From: a virus
Virus record (IMG/VR): IMGVR_UViG_3300010354_000272
Location: 1 to 35,131 of that record
Strand: one strand, 5' to 3'
Length of the DNA: 35,131 nucleotides
Part shown: one piece after another, positions 1-8,972 of the stretch
Layout of the letters: each line of letters opens with the position of its first letter
Numbering within the stretch: the first letter of the stretch is position 1
The notes under the pieces: model-generated
Told to the model about the DNA's origin: nothing
The model's database searches: none
Seen by the model: only the letters and a program-made list of their open reading frames with translations
Program-made: the position numbers and the translations under genes

Positions 1-276
1 ATCGTGAACCCACGGGCCAGTAAACCCCATTCTATATGCGGCATTTGTATCTAGCGGATTTATAAGGTTGTATTTATGAGTTGTCGCCGTTCCGCCTACA
101 AATGGGTATACGGCTTTCATTTTTGTCCAAAGACCGTAGGACTTTAAATCAAGAACTAATTGATTAATCGCCGTCTTTTGAGTTGCATTGGTGATTCCAG
201 CGGCTGTAATAAAAGCCTGGGCGTTTGGATCATATGGGGAGCCGCCTCTTGCTGTAATCAATCGAAGAAGATTCAT
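1..276 (-). CDS. Fibre/lectin-like tail protein, N-terminal part (cut by window end)
   Basis: The gene starts with ATG at 274-276 and is open to the window edge (92 codons). It begins MNLLRLITARGG, followed by a Pro/Asp/Ala region and the segment AINQLVLDLKSYGLWTKMKA, YPFVGGTAT, HKYNLINPLDTNAAYRM. This pattern is common in phage receptor-type proteins whose C-terminal half is a LamG/concanavalin-like domain and which end in a GDGL...AANLYTAVQ...LxRQV tail. A segment with that kind of ending lies at the other end of the window (34972-35131). It directly abuts the stop of the upstream gene (277-279) in the fibre block. A role in host binding is inferred from family pattern and position. Confidence 0.6.
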   Translation of the reverse strand, partial: MNLLRLITARGGSPYDPNAQAFITAAGITNATQKTAINQLVLDLKSYGLWTKMKAVYPFVGGTATTHKYNLINPLDTNAAYRMGFTGPWVHD

Positions 277-1134
277 TTAAAACCCTAAAGCATAAGTGCC
301 AAAGTAGTTTGTGCCGTCCCAGTAAAGATTGATGATATCAATTTTTCCTGTTGCAGTTGAAAGCGTCGGAGCACCAGCAGTTCCCCACTTTACAGTTCCG
401 GGCCATGTAACGGTGCCCGGTGTAGCGCCCTGTACAATTTTAATTAAGTACGCACCACCAGTGACTGGGTTTGTAAGAGTGATTGCTAAAGGCCCAGCAG
501 CATTGACGGTAATCTTTTGAGCGGGACCATTTGCCCAGTTTAAAGAGATTGCTCCGGTAAATGTTCCAGCATCATAAAGTTGTGGGGAAACGATATAATT
601 TGGAACAAGGACATCGCCTGTTGCATTTATTGTTAATCTATCAAGGTTGGCCGTTTTTAAAACAATGTTTCCATTTGTGCCAGTTCCGCTTGCAACACCA
701 CCAGCAAGGGTGAGAAGCCCACCGTCTTTGTTTCCAGTGGTTCCATTACCACCTCTAACGGTAATGTCATGTTGACCCATTCCTGAAACGTTATCCCGCC
801 CTCTTACCGTTGGAGCTGTTACATGATTTGATGCATGTATTCCGCCGGGTCTACTGGCTCCATCGGCTCCGATATCATGAGTTGCGTCTGGATTAAAAAG
901 TAAACTTTGATTGATGGCGGTAGGAGAAGTTAAATTAGAAAGAAATGTGTTTGCTCCAGCGCTCCCGCTTGCAAGAACCCAAGCAGAACCACTCCATACA
1001 TAAATTTGATTTGTGGCCTGAACTACTCTTGCATCTCCTGTAGAGTTTCCACTTGCGGGTAAATTAATAACAGCAGCAACCGGGTCTTTCCAGTTTGCAG
1101 AACCATAGGCGGGAATGTTTATATATCCACTCAT
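277..1134 (-). CDS. Fibre-like structural protein, 285 aa
   Basis: ATG start with AAAGGG upstream. The N-terminus (IPAYGSANWKDPVAAVINLP, then ARVVQATNQIYVWSGSAWVL) resembles the head-attachment module of small phage fibre proteins, where a YVWSGSAW-type strand recurs. The middle has NPDATHDIGADGASRPGGIHASN, a frequent decoration of phage fibres, and a glycine-rich stretch. The C-terminus (PGTVTWPGTVKWGTAG, then INLYWDGTNYFGTYALGF) is a compact beta domain often found at fibre ends. No catalytic motif is visible. It lies between a 120-residue beta-sandwich protein and the lectin-like fibre gene, so it is probably a tail appendage subunit. Confidence 0.55.
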   Translation of the reverse strand: MSGYINIPAYGSANWKDPVAAVINLPASGNSTGDARVVQATNQIYVWSGSAWVLASGSAGANTFLSNLTSPTAINQSLLFNPDATHDIGADGASRPGGIHASNHVTAPTVRGRDNVSGMGQHDITVRGGNGTTGNKDGGLLTLAGGVASGTGTNGNIVLKTANLDRLTINATGDVLVPNYIVSPQLYDAGTFTGAISLNWANGPAQKITVNAAGPLAITLTNPVTGGAYLIKIVQGATPGTVTWPGTVKWGTAGAPTLSTATGKIDIINLYWDGTNYFGTYALGF

Positions 1135-1135
1135 A

Positions 1136-1498
1136 TTAGTAGCCCTTTGTGTTTACGGTTGCGTTTAATACGCCTGTATCGCTAACGGCCGGGGTGTAAA
1201 CAAGTTTTACCCATAAATAGTTTGGTTCTTGAACATTCCACATAAAAGTACCAGCACCGGAAATGGTGACAGCACTACTTGCGATAGTGACCCAATCTCC
1301 AGCCACGATAACGTTTTTTTCATTGTCTTCTTGATGATTAGAAGAGGCTTGTAGTTGCAACACTCCGCCAAGGGTTCCAGAAGTTGTGTAAACAGCCTGG
1401 ATGCTATAGCCAAAAACTTGATCTAAAGGAACCGTTTCAGATTCTAATGCTCCCGACATATTTCCATTAACAAGTATTGGGTCTTGAGAATATCTCAT
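1136..1498 (-). CDS. Small beta-sandwich virion accessory protein, 120 aa (paralogue of 4370-4747)
   Basis: ATG start with AAAGGAC nine bases upstream. The protein contains ILVNGNMSG near residue 10, a W-V-T-I strand, then YLWVKLVYTPAVSDTGVLNATVNTKGY at the C-terminus. The same layout (VNGDMS, WVPLTL, AYVRLVYTATSGSGTLNATIAGK) occurs in the gene at 4370-4747, so the two are paralogues on either side of the long fibre gene. The alternation of hydrophobic and polar residues fits an all-beta fold. The role is unknown; from position, a fibre- or baseplate-associated decoration is likely. It is separated from the next gene by a single base. Confidence 0.55.
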   Translation of the reverse strand: MRYSQDPILVNGNMSGALESETVPLDQVFGYSIQAVYTTSGTLGGVLQLQASSNHQEDNEKNVIVAGDWVTIASSAVTISGAGTFMWNVQEPNYLWVKLVYTPAVSDTGVLNATVNTKGY

Positions 1499-1508
1499 GT
1501 TTTGTCCT

Positions 1509-4370
1509 TTATGTGGCGTTAGTTGTGGCTAATAAATAGTAAACGGTACCGTTAATTTTAATTGCAATCTTGTTTGTAACCGTAACGTTAGTAATTCCAG
1601 CGTTGGTAATTCCGTTTCCTTCTGCTCTGATATACGGAATCGTGTTTCCGGCGCTTAAATCTACTGATCCAACGGCTATTTGATCAGCTATAGAAGTTGT
1701 TGGTTCTGTTCCAGTTGCGATTGCCAATGTTGTTGCTGCGCTTGTTCCGAACGACGTTGTTCCAACTCCAACGTTGCCAGAATTATCAATTCTCATTCTT
1801 TCTGACCAAGTAATGGTATTGCCGGCGGTGCCAGATACGGCCGTTCTAAAAAGATGCTGTCCTTGTAGTTGATAATATTGAGTTCCAAAATCTGTGTTTA
1901 TATATTTCCAATTGCCATCAAAAAACGAATTACTGGTCAATATTGCGTCATTACTATCGGAAGAAACGCTTCCAGTAGAAATCTGTAAGGCCCTAATAGT
2001 CCATGCGCTCGGTGTAGCACCAATTCCGACATTTCCAGCGGTGCTAATTACAAGCTTTGAATCTGCTAAATTGTTTGTTGTTGCAATAGAGTAAGAGCTA
2101 TTTGCGCTTCCCGCATTATAAACAACCCCCGACACCCAGTCTGTTACACCGGCAGTTGTGTACCTAATTGAAGACGTTCTAGCGGTGCCAGGTCTATCAA
2201 TTTGAACAACGGAACTTCCGGTTGCATTTGCATTTTTTACAACAAGAGTGTTTGTGTTGTCTGCCGACGTGGATTCATTGCTTTCAACATGAAGCCTTGT
2301 GGTTGCTGCTATTGTTGATTGACCGATACCGACGTTGCCAGAAGCATCAATTCTCATTCTCTCTGCGATTGTTGTAGAACCAGTTGGAGTAGTTCTAAAA
2401 GTCATGTAAGAACCGTTTGCAGAGTTGGTGTAGTTTTCTGCGGCTCTTATGTTTATGTCAGCCACAGTCCCACTAAACTGGGAAGCGCCATAACCACGAA
2501 ATGCGAGATATCCAACAATATCATCTAACTGTGTTGCTGTTGGTGCGCTTTGAGTTCCCCTGGTTTGTCTCATCATCACAAAACCGCCAGCGGTCCCAGC
2601 GCCAGTGTGAGCATCCATAACCATGTTAGTAGTGGTGTTTGATGACAGGGTTAAATAAGTTGAAGAAAATAATGTTCCGCCACTTCCGCCGTTTGGATTT
2701 ATTATTAGTCTCCCGCCAGCATCCAGTCGCATTCTTTCGCTTGAAGATGTTGACTGGGAGTTTGTTGTAAAAACAAGGGCCCCCTCAAGAGATCCAAGGG
2801 CTGGTGTTCCAGTCACAACAGATCTAATTCCGTTCGTTGGAACCAGGTTGGTTCCGTCAGACGCCTGAAAGTTTATCTCACCAACAGAATCCCCGCTTTG
2901 TACTATTGTGTTTCCACCGGACGAAGAGCTTCTGGTTTTTCCAAGGATTAAAAAGCTAGGATTGGCGTCGTTTGAGTCTCTAATTACAGAAATAGATGAG
3001 CCAGTATAACCCACACCCTCTACGCTAACCCTTGGGCTGCCGGCTGTTCCGTTAAATAAATTTGTTCTTAAAGTGGTGTAATTTATAAGAACGTTACCGG
3101 AGTTATCAATTCTCATTCTTTCTGAGGCAACCAAAGACCCAGATGGAACTGTCCAAAAACTAAGCCTTCCCGGCATTGCCGTATCGCTTGCGGTTCCGTC
3201 TACGTTAGCTTGAATATAGGCAGCACTTCTTAGGCTTGTTGAAGTGCTTCCGTTAAAAAATAAAGCCCCCAAATAGTCGCCGTCTTGAACAAGGCCAGTG
3301 CTGCCAACAGTAGTGCCTCTTGTTTTACTTAGATTAATTCCCCAGGATAATGCGTTTGCGTTGGAGTTTTGGGTAATTGATAGCGATGCGTTTGGATTGT
3401 TAGTTCCTTCAAGTTGTATATATGGAATAAAACTGGTTCCATAAAAATTAGACCGTTGAGAAGTGTTTCCTACCACAACACCGGGTTGAACAGTGAATAA
3501 CCCAGATTCAAGTCTCATTCTTTCTGCTGTTGTAGAGCTTCCAATTGATGTTACTCTAAAAGATATTCCACAGCCCTGAGCAGCGTCAGTCCAGTTTTCT
3601 GTTGCAGGAAACGAAATAGATGCTCTTGGGCCAGTAGGAAACGCTGTTGCTCCATAACCTATAGCTCCAACAAGACCCAAAACGTCGCCTGATTGAGTAG
3701 CTGTAGGAGCTGATTCTGTTCCTCTTGCGGATTGTAAATATAAAGAAGAACCGACGGCAGAATTGTTAAAGGAAGAAATTTCTTGATAACAAGCATTGCC
3801 CGAGTTTAATACTCGAAGCCTTGTGCCAGCTCCAAACGTTCCAGCACTTGTGGTTCCAATTAAAAGCTGACTATTGCCAGTAATTGTTGCCGCCTGATTG
3901 TACGAAATAGCACCCCCAGCTGTTCCACCTGCAGAGACAAAGAAAGCATGAGATGAGCCAGCGTTAGCCCCCACTTGCTCATATCTTGCAGAGCCAACAG
4001 CTGTTGCTTTATAAATCCAATTGGTTCCGTCCCAATACGCTCCGTGAACTAATTGAGCCCTTGTGCTCCCAGCAGAATCAAGAGCCAAAGAAAGAAGATT
4101 TGTTACTCCGTCAGCCATGTCAATGGTTCTGTAACCGACCCAAGGAGACGGAACTGTATTGATCCCAATTTGACCATCAGAGGTGATTCTTAGTCTTTCT
4201 GTTCCACCAGTAGAGAAATTTAAAGTATCAGAGCCGGAAGAAAACATTCCGGTATTTGGATCGGCTAAAAACGAATAAGAAGGAGCAGTTGCAGACCCTA
4301 ATGGAGCTAATAAAGGAAAATTTGGAACCCCGCCGCCGCCAATTCCAGAGTATTTAGAGTAAGTAGGCAT
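1509..4370 (-). CDS. Long repetitive tail fibre, 953 aa
   Basis: The start ATG (4368-4370) overlaps the stop of the upstream gene by one base (TAATG), implying translational coupling. The N-terminus has SYSFLADPNTGMFSSG followed by ERLRITSDGQIGI. The shaft then repeats a unit of the type (S/A)ERMRIDxSGNVxIG at irregular spacing, with at least six recognisable copies. This hallmark of long trimeric phage fibres probably marks successive beta-helix or coiled segments. The C-terminus (LSAGNTIPYIRAEGNGI, then KIAIKINGTVYYLLATTNAT) is a small beta domain of a kind also found at the ends of other phage fibres. I see no S74 chaperone domain. Receptor binding is inferred. It is the longest protein of the fibre block. 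Confidence 0.72.
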   Translation of the reverse strand: MPTYSKYSGIGGGGVPNFPLLAPLGSATAPSYSFLADPNTGMFSSGSDTLNFSTGGTERLRITSDGQIGINTVPSPWVGYRTIDMADGVTNLLSLALDSAGSTRAQLVHGAYWDGTNWIYKATAVGSARYEQVGANAGSSHAFFVSAGGTAGGAISYNQAATITGNSQLLIGTTSAGTFGAGTRLRVLNSGNACYQEISSFNNSAVGSSLYLQSARGTESAPTATQSGDVLGLVGAIGYGATAFPTGPRASISFPATENWTDAAQGCGISFRVTSIGSSTTAERMRLESGLFTVQPGVVVGNTSQRSNFYGTSFIPYIQLEGTNNPNASLSITQNSNANALSWGINLSKTRGTTVGSTGLVQDGDYLGALFFNGSTSTSLRSAAYIQANVDGTASDTAMPGRLSFWTVPSGSLVASERMRIDNSGNVLINYTTLRTNLFNGTAGSPRVSVEGVGYTGSSISVIRDSNDANPSFLILGKTRSSSSGGNTIVQSGDSVGEINFQASDGTNLVPTNGIRSVVTGTPALGSLEGALVFTTNSQSTSSSERMRLDAGGRLIINPNGGSGGTLFSSTYLTLSSNTTTNMVMDAHTGAGTAGGFVMMRQTRGTQSAPTATQLDDIVGYLAFRGYGASQFSGTVADINIRAAENYTNSANGSYMTFRTTPTGSTTIAERMRIDASGNVGIGQSTIAATTRLHVESNESTSADNTNTLVVKNANATGSSVVQIDRPGTARTSSIRYTTAGVTDWVSGVVYNAGSANSSYSIATTNNLADSKLVISTAGNVGIGATPSAWTIRALQISTGSVSSDSNDAILTSNSFFDGNWKYINTDFGTQYYQLQGQHLFRTAVSGTAGNTITWSERMRIDNSGNVGVGTTSFGTSAATTLAIATGTEPTTSIADQIAVGSVDLSAGNTIPYIRAEGNGITNAGITNVTVTNKIAIKINGTVYYLLATTNAT
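1783..4200 (-). repeat. Dispersed repeats encoding the ERMRID-SGNV fibre unit
   Basis: At DNA level a plus-strand string close to TTATCAATTCTCATTCTTTC recurs near 1783, 2343 and 3103, with more diverged copies near 2721, 3506 and 4180. All are in the same frame and encode ERMR-type shaft units of the fibre. The near-identical copies at 1783 and 3103 suggest recent internal duplication or gene conversion, which could lengthen or shorten the fibre by recombination. Confidence 0.6.
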
Positions 4371-4747
4371 TAGATAACCTTACCTGCAATAGTTGCGTTT
4401 AATGTTCCAGAGCCAGAAGTGGCAGTGTAAACAAGCCTTACATAAGCAGCGCCAGTGACATCAACATCAATAAAAGCAGTATCAGCAGTCCCTGCCGCAA
4501 GAACCGGAACAGAAAGAGTTAAAGGAACCCAAGTCCCAGCATTTAACGGCTCGTCCTGAACTCCCACGGGAGCGACATAGTCTTGAGATACTTCTACAGA
4601 AAATGTACCTGTTGGGGTTCCAGTCCAAGCTACAGTATATCCAACACAGCTAATCATATTGATATTGGTAACTAAGCTTGTGACACTTGAACTCATATCC
4701 CCATTAACAATAACTTTTTGGGGTCTTAAAAGTGGGCGAGATGACAT
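4370..4747 (-). CDS. Small beta-sandwich virion accessory protein, 125 aa
   Basis: ATG start with CAAGGAC upstream. Key features are VIVNGDMSSSVTSLVTNI near the N-terminus, GTPTGTFSVEVSQDY in the middle, and AYVRLVYTATSGSGTLNATI at the end. This is an all-beta pattern I associate with small proteins in structural operons of marine and freshwater podovirus-like phages; their role is not established. Its paralogue lies at 1136-1498. It is the first gene after the ejection block, separated by a 66-base leader carrying a recurrent motif and a hairpin, so it probably opens a transcription unit for the fibre genes. Confidence 0.6.
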   Translation of the reverse strand: MSSRPLLRPQKVIVNGDMSSSVTSLVTNINMISCVGYTVAWTGTPTGTFSVEVSQDYVAPVGVQDEPLNAGTWVPLTLSVPVLAAGTADTAFIDVDVTGAAYVRLVYTATSGSGTLNATIAGKVI

Positions 4748-4767
4748 TTTGAACCGTCCTTGTGGGT

Positions 4768-4785
4768 TAGGCCCTTATGGGGCTA
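4768..4785 (-). promoter_or_regulatory. Leader hairpin upstream of the fibre unit
   Basis: TAGGCCC at 4768-4774 pairs with GGGGCTA at 4779-4785, with one bulged G, a short loop and no T-run after it. It lies between the recurrent motif (4791-4812) and the ribosome binding site of the gene at 4747, so it would form near the 5' end of a transcript started at the motif. An mRNA-stabilising role is a guess. Confidence 0.35.
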
Positions 4786-4790
4786 CTCAA

Positions 4791-4812
4791 TACAAAATTG
4801 TTTAATCAAGGC
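4791..4812 (-). promoter_or_regulatory. Recurrent intergenic motif, copy 1 (promoter candidate)
   Basis: On the minus strand this reads GCCTTGATTAAACAAT followed by TTTGTA. It begins one base after the stop codon of the 816-residue gene and lies about 50 bases before the ATG at 4747. Near-identical copies occur at 17001-17016 and 22678-22699, also just before a structural gene. The element has no good -35/-10 pair in a fixed register, so it may be recognised by a phage-specific factor. Confidence 0.45.
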
Positions 4813-4813
4813 A

Positions 4814-7264
4814 TTATCTGTTTAATTGCCTTCGCTGCTGCTCTGTCTGGTACTGCCTGGAGGCTTTCTGTAAAGATGCGTTGGCTTTAGCAGGAGCCGT
4901 TTGTGTCATTTGCTGCCTGGGTTCTGGTTGTTTTGGAGCAAAGACGCTTTGCGCTGCTTGTATGCTTTGTGGCGTAAACCCTGTTTCTAGTGGTTGGCCA
5001 GAAAACAAAGAAAGCGCTTTTTGTACCTTGTACGGCACTCTTTGCCCTCTAGTCATGTGAGACATCATGGAAGAGGTAATTTTTTGAACCATGTCGGTAT
5101 AAAGCTCTGGGTACATGCTTTGTAAATCTGCAACGTCAGAAGACCTTAAAGTACCGTCTTTAATCTTTTTCATAATTACCAAAGGGTTTTCGGCAATTTC
5201 TAGGGTTCTAAAATATGCGGCCATTTCTTGTTTGGACGGCTGAATTTCTCTATCTAACGGGTTGTTTAGTTTCGGCCCAGGTCTTTTTGAGTTTAAATAG
5301 CTTAATGCGTTGATAGTAGAAAAAGATAGGGACGAGCTGTGATTTGGTAGTATTTTTCCCAAGTCGTCATTAAAATCCAGGAATGATTTTGGATCGCTCT
5401 GAATTTCTCTTGCTTTCTTATCTACTTTTTCTAAGTCCTTTTGGGCAACTTGTTTTAATGGGAACGCTTTGTCTTTTAAGAAAATTGCATCAGCAGCAAT
5501 CTTTGAAAGATTTTCTCCCTTGGCAATAGCACCAACTAAGTTGCTCGCAGCCCTTACAGATGCGGCTGTAGCACCAACGCCTGTCATGGGCTTTATAATT
5601 ACAGGAAGAATTTGCTTAAAAATGGGCTCTAATACGTTTGCGCCAAATAAAGCGCCCGCCCATTCACCACCAGGAACACCAAAACCTTTTCCGACTTTGT
5701 AACCAGCAACACCGCCGGCTCCAGTTGCAGCAGCTTCTAGCGCTTGGCCATAAACTAAATCTGCAGCTTTCATTCCGGGTGTCAGCTTTTGGGTTACCGC
5801 TCTTGATGCGGTCATGGTCGGTCTTTTGATTCCAGAATCAATTCCAAACTTAGAATCTATTTTGTCGATTGTTTCATAAAGCTCATCAACGGAATCTAAA
5901 AAGTTATTAAGAACGTTTTGTTTAATTTCTGCTTTGCCTTTTTTGGCTTGATTAATAAGCGTGTTTAGCTTGTCTGGATTTACTATCCATTCACCACTTG
6001 GGCCCTTAGACATGGCCACTGATTTTAAATCTTTTACTGTTTTAAAGAATTTTGTGGCTGCACTGTTTATTTCTTTTTGTCTTTTAGCGGCAACTCCCCA
6101 TGCTACTTCGTCTTCTAAATTAGATTTTAGAAGTTTATATAAATCATTTACCGCTCCTGCGGATGGCTTTTCTGCAACTCCCATGAACCTTGGATCCCAT
6201 TTTCCCAAAGGCCCAATTTGTTGTTTGAAATCATCTAGAGCAAAAAACAAGTCGCTCGCTGTAGCGTTTGGATTTGCAAGAGTTCCAGCAAGTCTTTCTC
6301 CTGCTTCTTCAATAATGCCAGCAGCTCTTCCGCCGTAGGTTTTTGGATCTTGAGCAACTTTCTTCAAATATTTGTCTGTATCGTATAAAGCTTTATTTGC
6401 CTGTTGCTTTACTGTTTCATCAGCAACGTTGGGTAAAAGCTTTGCAACTTCTTGTCGTTTTAATCCGCCGGCACCTGTAATCATTCCAGTTGCTTCATCG
6501 GCAGAGTCAATAATGGTTTGTAATTCTGTTCCTACGGCATCGGCAGCGGGGATTGCGCCTCTTGCGTGATCTTTACTTCGACCAACAAAATCATCTACGA
6601 AAGACTTATATTTTGGCTGGTATTTTGTTTTCCAAAGCTCCCCAGCTTTTCCTAGCGAACCACCAACAACGGTTCCTAAAGCACCGGAAAGGGCAACGTT
6701 ATAAAGTGCCTTTTGTGCTGTATTTGGATTTCCTTCAATGGCTTTTGCTGTTTCGTCAGCGGCTGCAAATAACGCATTTTCAACACCCATCGCAACGGCG
6801 GGTAATGCAACTGCGCCTTTTGCGCCAACTGCTTTTGCTGCTGCTTGACCAGCTTTTGTAAGAAGTCCTGCTTGAGTAAATTCGCCTAAAGTTGTTAGAG
6901 GAGCGATTGCTTTAGCGGCACCAGTTAATCCCGCTCTTGCTACAGCGGCACTTCCTAAAGTTGCTAATGCTGGGCCTGCAAGACCAGCCAATTCTAGTGC
7001 TGTACCATATCCACCAAGTGCGGCTTCTCTTTTTTTGGCTTCTAGTGGGTCGACCCCAAATAATCTTTGTGCTGCGGCAACTACTGGTCTAGAAACAAGG
7101 CCTTTTGCAACGGCTTCTGCTCCACCAATTACTTTTTCAGAAGGGGTAAGCTCTAAAGATTGAGTTTGCTCCCAGGAAGGTAATTCTTGTGGCTCTGCCA
7201 TTTGTGGCATTTCTGGCATTTGCTCTAGCGGAGCCGTGTCTTCCCATTTTGGTAAATCTGCCAT
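4814..7264 (-). CDS. Ejection/internal virion protein, gp16-like by position, 816 aa
   Basis: The start ATG overlaps the upstream stop by one base. The N-terminus carries two short tryptophan motifs (LPKWEDT at 4-10 and LPSWEQTQ at 29-36). Long Ala/Gly-rich hydrophobic stretches follow around residues 83-125 and 130-205, and another near 515-550, separated by charged helical regions. This layout is typical of large phage ejection proteins that cross or line the host envelope, and of P22 gp16-like proteins in particular. It is the last and largest of three consecutive ejection-type genes, as in P22 (genes 7, 20, 16). I see no lytic transglycosylase motif. The C-terminus is Gln-rich and basic. 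Confidence 0.55.
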   Translation of the reverse strand: MADLPKWEDTAPLEQMPEMPQMAEPQELPSWEQTQSLELTPSEKVIGGAEAVAKGLVSRPVVAAAQRLFGVDPLEAKKREAALGGYGTALELAGLAGPALATLGSAAVARAGLTGAAKAIAPLTTLGEFTQAGLLTKAGQAAAKAVGAKGAVALPAVAMGVENALFAAADETAKAIEGNPNTAQKALYNVALSGALGTVVGGSLGKAGELWKTKYQPKYKSFVDDFVGRSKDHARGAIPAADAVGTELQTIIDSADEATGMITGAGGLKRQEVAKLLPNVADETVKQQANKALYDTDKYLKKVAQDPKTYGGRAAGIIEEAGERLAGTLANPNATASDLFFALDDFKQQIGPLGKWDPRFMGVAEKPSAGAVNDLYKLLKSNLEDEVAWGVAAKRQKEINSAATKFFKTVKDLKSVAMSKGPSGEWIVNPDKLNTLINQAKKGKAEIKQNVLNNFLDSVDELYETIDKIDSKFGIDSGIKRPTMTASRAVTQKLTPGMKAADLVYGQALEAAATGAGGVAGYKVGKGFGVPGGEWAGALFGANVLEPIFKQILPVIIKPMTGVGATAASVRAASNLVGAIAKGENLSKIAADAIFLKDKAFPLKQVAQKDLEKVDKKAREIQSDPKSFLDFNDDLGKILPNHSSSLSFSTINALSYLNSKRPGPKLNNPLDREIQPSKQEMAAYFRTLEIAENPLVIMKKIKDGTLRSSDVADLQSMYPELYTDMVQKITSSMMSHMTRGQRVPYKVQKALSLFSGQPLETGFTPQSIQAAQSVFAPKQPEPRQQMTQTAPAKANASLQKASRQYQTEQQRRQLNR

Positions 7265-8970
7265 TATTTGTACCTTAAAGGTTTTTTGGTTTCGGCATCA
7301 TAAACAATTACTCGACCAGATTTCGGATCCATTCTTTCTACAGTCTTAGATGCTCCCCAAGTTTCTGGTCTAATTGCCGTGCTTTCAAATTGATTTAAAT
7401 TGATGCCAGCCTGATCAGAAGCTGGAGTTTCAACGTTTTCTTGTAACCAGCTTTTTAGTCTGTTTGTGTATTCTTGTTTATCAAAGACATCAGATGGGCC
7501 CGGTTTTAAAAGATTTAACAGGGCCTGCACTTTTGCTTCTCTTTGCTGGCCAGTTACATCGCCTTCTTGTTCGGGAATTATTCCTCTAATCTTTAGCTCT
7601 AAATCTTTTACGGCTTCTGGCTCTTTTACTCTCCCAACAAGTTGGCCAAGACCTTTGTAAGCCTCAAAGCTTTTTTCTAAAGACTCAAGAATCTTTGGTG
7701 CGTTTTTTACAATAGATTGTCTTCTTGAAATTTCTTTCTGAACTTTTTCTCTTAGTTTTTCATCGGGAACAATGGCTGGTAAAACAGCACTTGGGTTTGT
7801 TTTGGATAATTGTCCAGCTGCTTCGGCGCCAGGAGCTGCAACCATTTGCTTAATTTGTCGCACAGTTTTTCTTTGTGCAATTTCTCCGTTTAATCTGTCG
7901 ATATCGTTTTCAATTTGCATTCTAGCTAATTGCAGTCTTTGTTTTGCTAGAGGCTGATTATATTTTCTTTCTTCTTCTTCCATTCTGGCAGCCATAATCA
8001 TCTTCATGTTTGCCATGGTTTGAAGTCTTGCTGACATTTCGTCTTTAATGGCTTCGGAATTAAGTCTGTATAAATTAAGCGTGTTAACCTGATCTTGTTT
8101 TTGCGCTTCGATGTCTCTTTCCATTGCGTCGTTCATGGCGCGCATGACAACGTTTTCGCCACCAGAAAGACCTGCTCCATATCCGCCAGCAATTAATGCT
8201 GCGGCATTAATAATGTTTTGAAACAGGTTTTGGTTTTTGAACATTCTGTTTGGATCAATCTTTGGCAAAACTTCTCTTTCTCTGGCTCTTGCCATTCGAA
8301 GTTGATCAATGTTTTTTTGATAGAGAGCGTTTTGTGCTTCTAGCTGCTCTGCCATTGAGGCTTTTGGATCAGCAATTACTTGCTCAGGAGTTTTTTCTAC
8401 CGGAGCTTCTACAGCAGGAACTTGTGCTGCTGGAATTCTAGCAAGTCCGCCCTCTACTGGTTGTTCTTGCGGAACTGCTGCTTGTTCTACTTCTTGTGGT
8501 GCCAAAGTGGGTTGTTGATCCGTAACCACAGCTTCACCAACGTCTACTTTTTGTGGAGCGGCTGGAATTTCTGCGACTTGCGGCTTATTGGCAGAAAGAC
8601 TTTCTATATATCTGTCTTCTGGACTTGGGCCTCCCGCAAACTTTTCTACTGGTTGTCCTGTTGCAACATCTGTGGCCAAGGCGCCTTTTGCTGCGCCGAC
8701 CGTAATTTCTTTCTTAACATCTTCTGCAATTTTTTGTCCGATGGATTCAATTCCTGATTGTGCGGTCGACATTTGTGGCTCTAGTGGCTTTAGGCCTAAA
8801 GTTGGATCAGTTCCTTTTGCTTGGTGAAGAGGTAATTTTTCTAATTGTTTTTTTAGCTTTTTATCCAGTCCGCTTTTGGCAATGTTGATTTTGTGACCAT
8901 TTTCATGTTCCAAAATGGCATACTGATCATCTTCAGAAACCTTTTTAAATCCACTATAGAGGTTCTTCAT
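7264..8970 (-). CDS. Internal virion/ejection protein, gp20-like by position, 568 aa
   Basis: ATG start with GGAAAT upstream. The N-terminus has the segment YAILEHENGHKINIAKSGL followed by a short basic helix and LPLH, which recurs in structural proteins of related environmental phages. A Pro/Ala/Glu-rich, probably disordered part follows (about 100-210). Next come a Gly/Ala hydrophobic stretch (about 255-275) and long charged helices likely to form coiled coils (about 275-375 and 405-470). The gene is the middle of the three ejection-type genes, and its start is close behind the upstream stop. Function is inferred from order and architecture, not from a catalytic motif. Confidence 0.5.
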   Translation of the reverse strand: MKNLYSGFKKVSEDDQYAILEHENGHKINIAKSGLDKKLKKQLEKLPLHQAKGTDPTLGLKPLEPQMSTAQSGIESIGQKIAEDVKKEITVGAAKGALATDVATGQPVEKFAGGPSPEDRYIESLSANKPQVAEIPAAPQKVDVGEAVVTDQQPTLAPQEVEQAAVPQEQPVEGGLARIPAAQVPAVEAPVEKTPEQVIADPKASMAEQLEAQNALYQKNIDQLRMARAREREVLPKIDPNRMFKNQNLFQNIINAAALIAGGYGAGLSGGENVVMRAMNDAMERDIEAQKQDQVNTLNLYRLNSEAIKDEMSARLQTMANMKMIMAARMEEEERKYNQPLAKQRLQLARMQIENDIDRLNGEIAQRKTVRQIKQMVAAPGAEAAGQLSKTNPSAVLPAIVPDEKLREKVQKEISRRQSIVKNAPKILESLEKSFEAYKGLGQLVGRVKEPEAVKDLELKIRGIIPEQEGDVTGQQREAKVQALLNLLKPGPSDVFDKQEYTNRLKSWLQENVETPASDQAGINLNQFESTAIRPETWGASKTVERMDPKSGRVIVYDAETKKPLRYK

Positions 8971-8972
8971 GT

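Noticed and set aside
5961-6338. Plus-strand frames opposite the 816-residue ejection gene
   Set aside because: They mirror Ala/Lys-rich codons of the real gene and lack ribosome binding sites.
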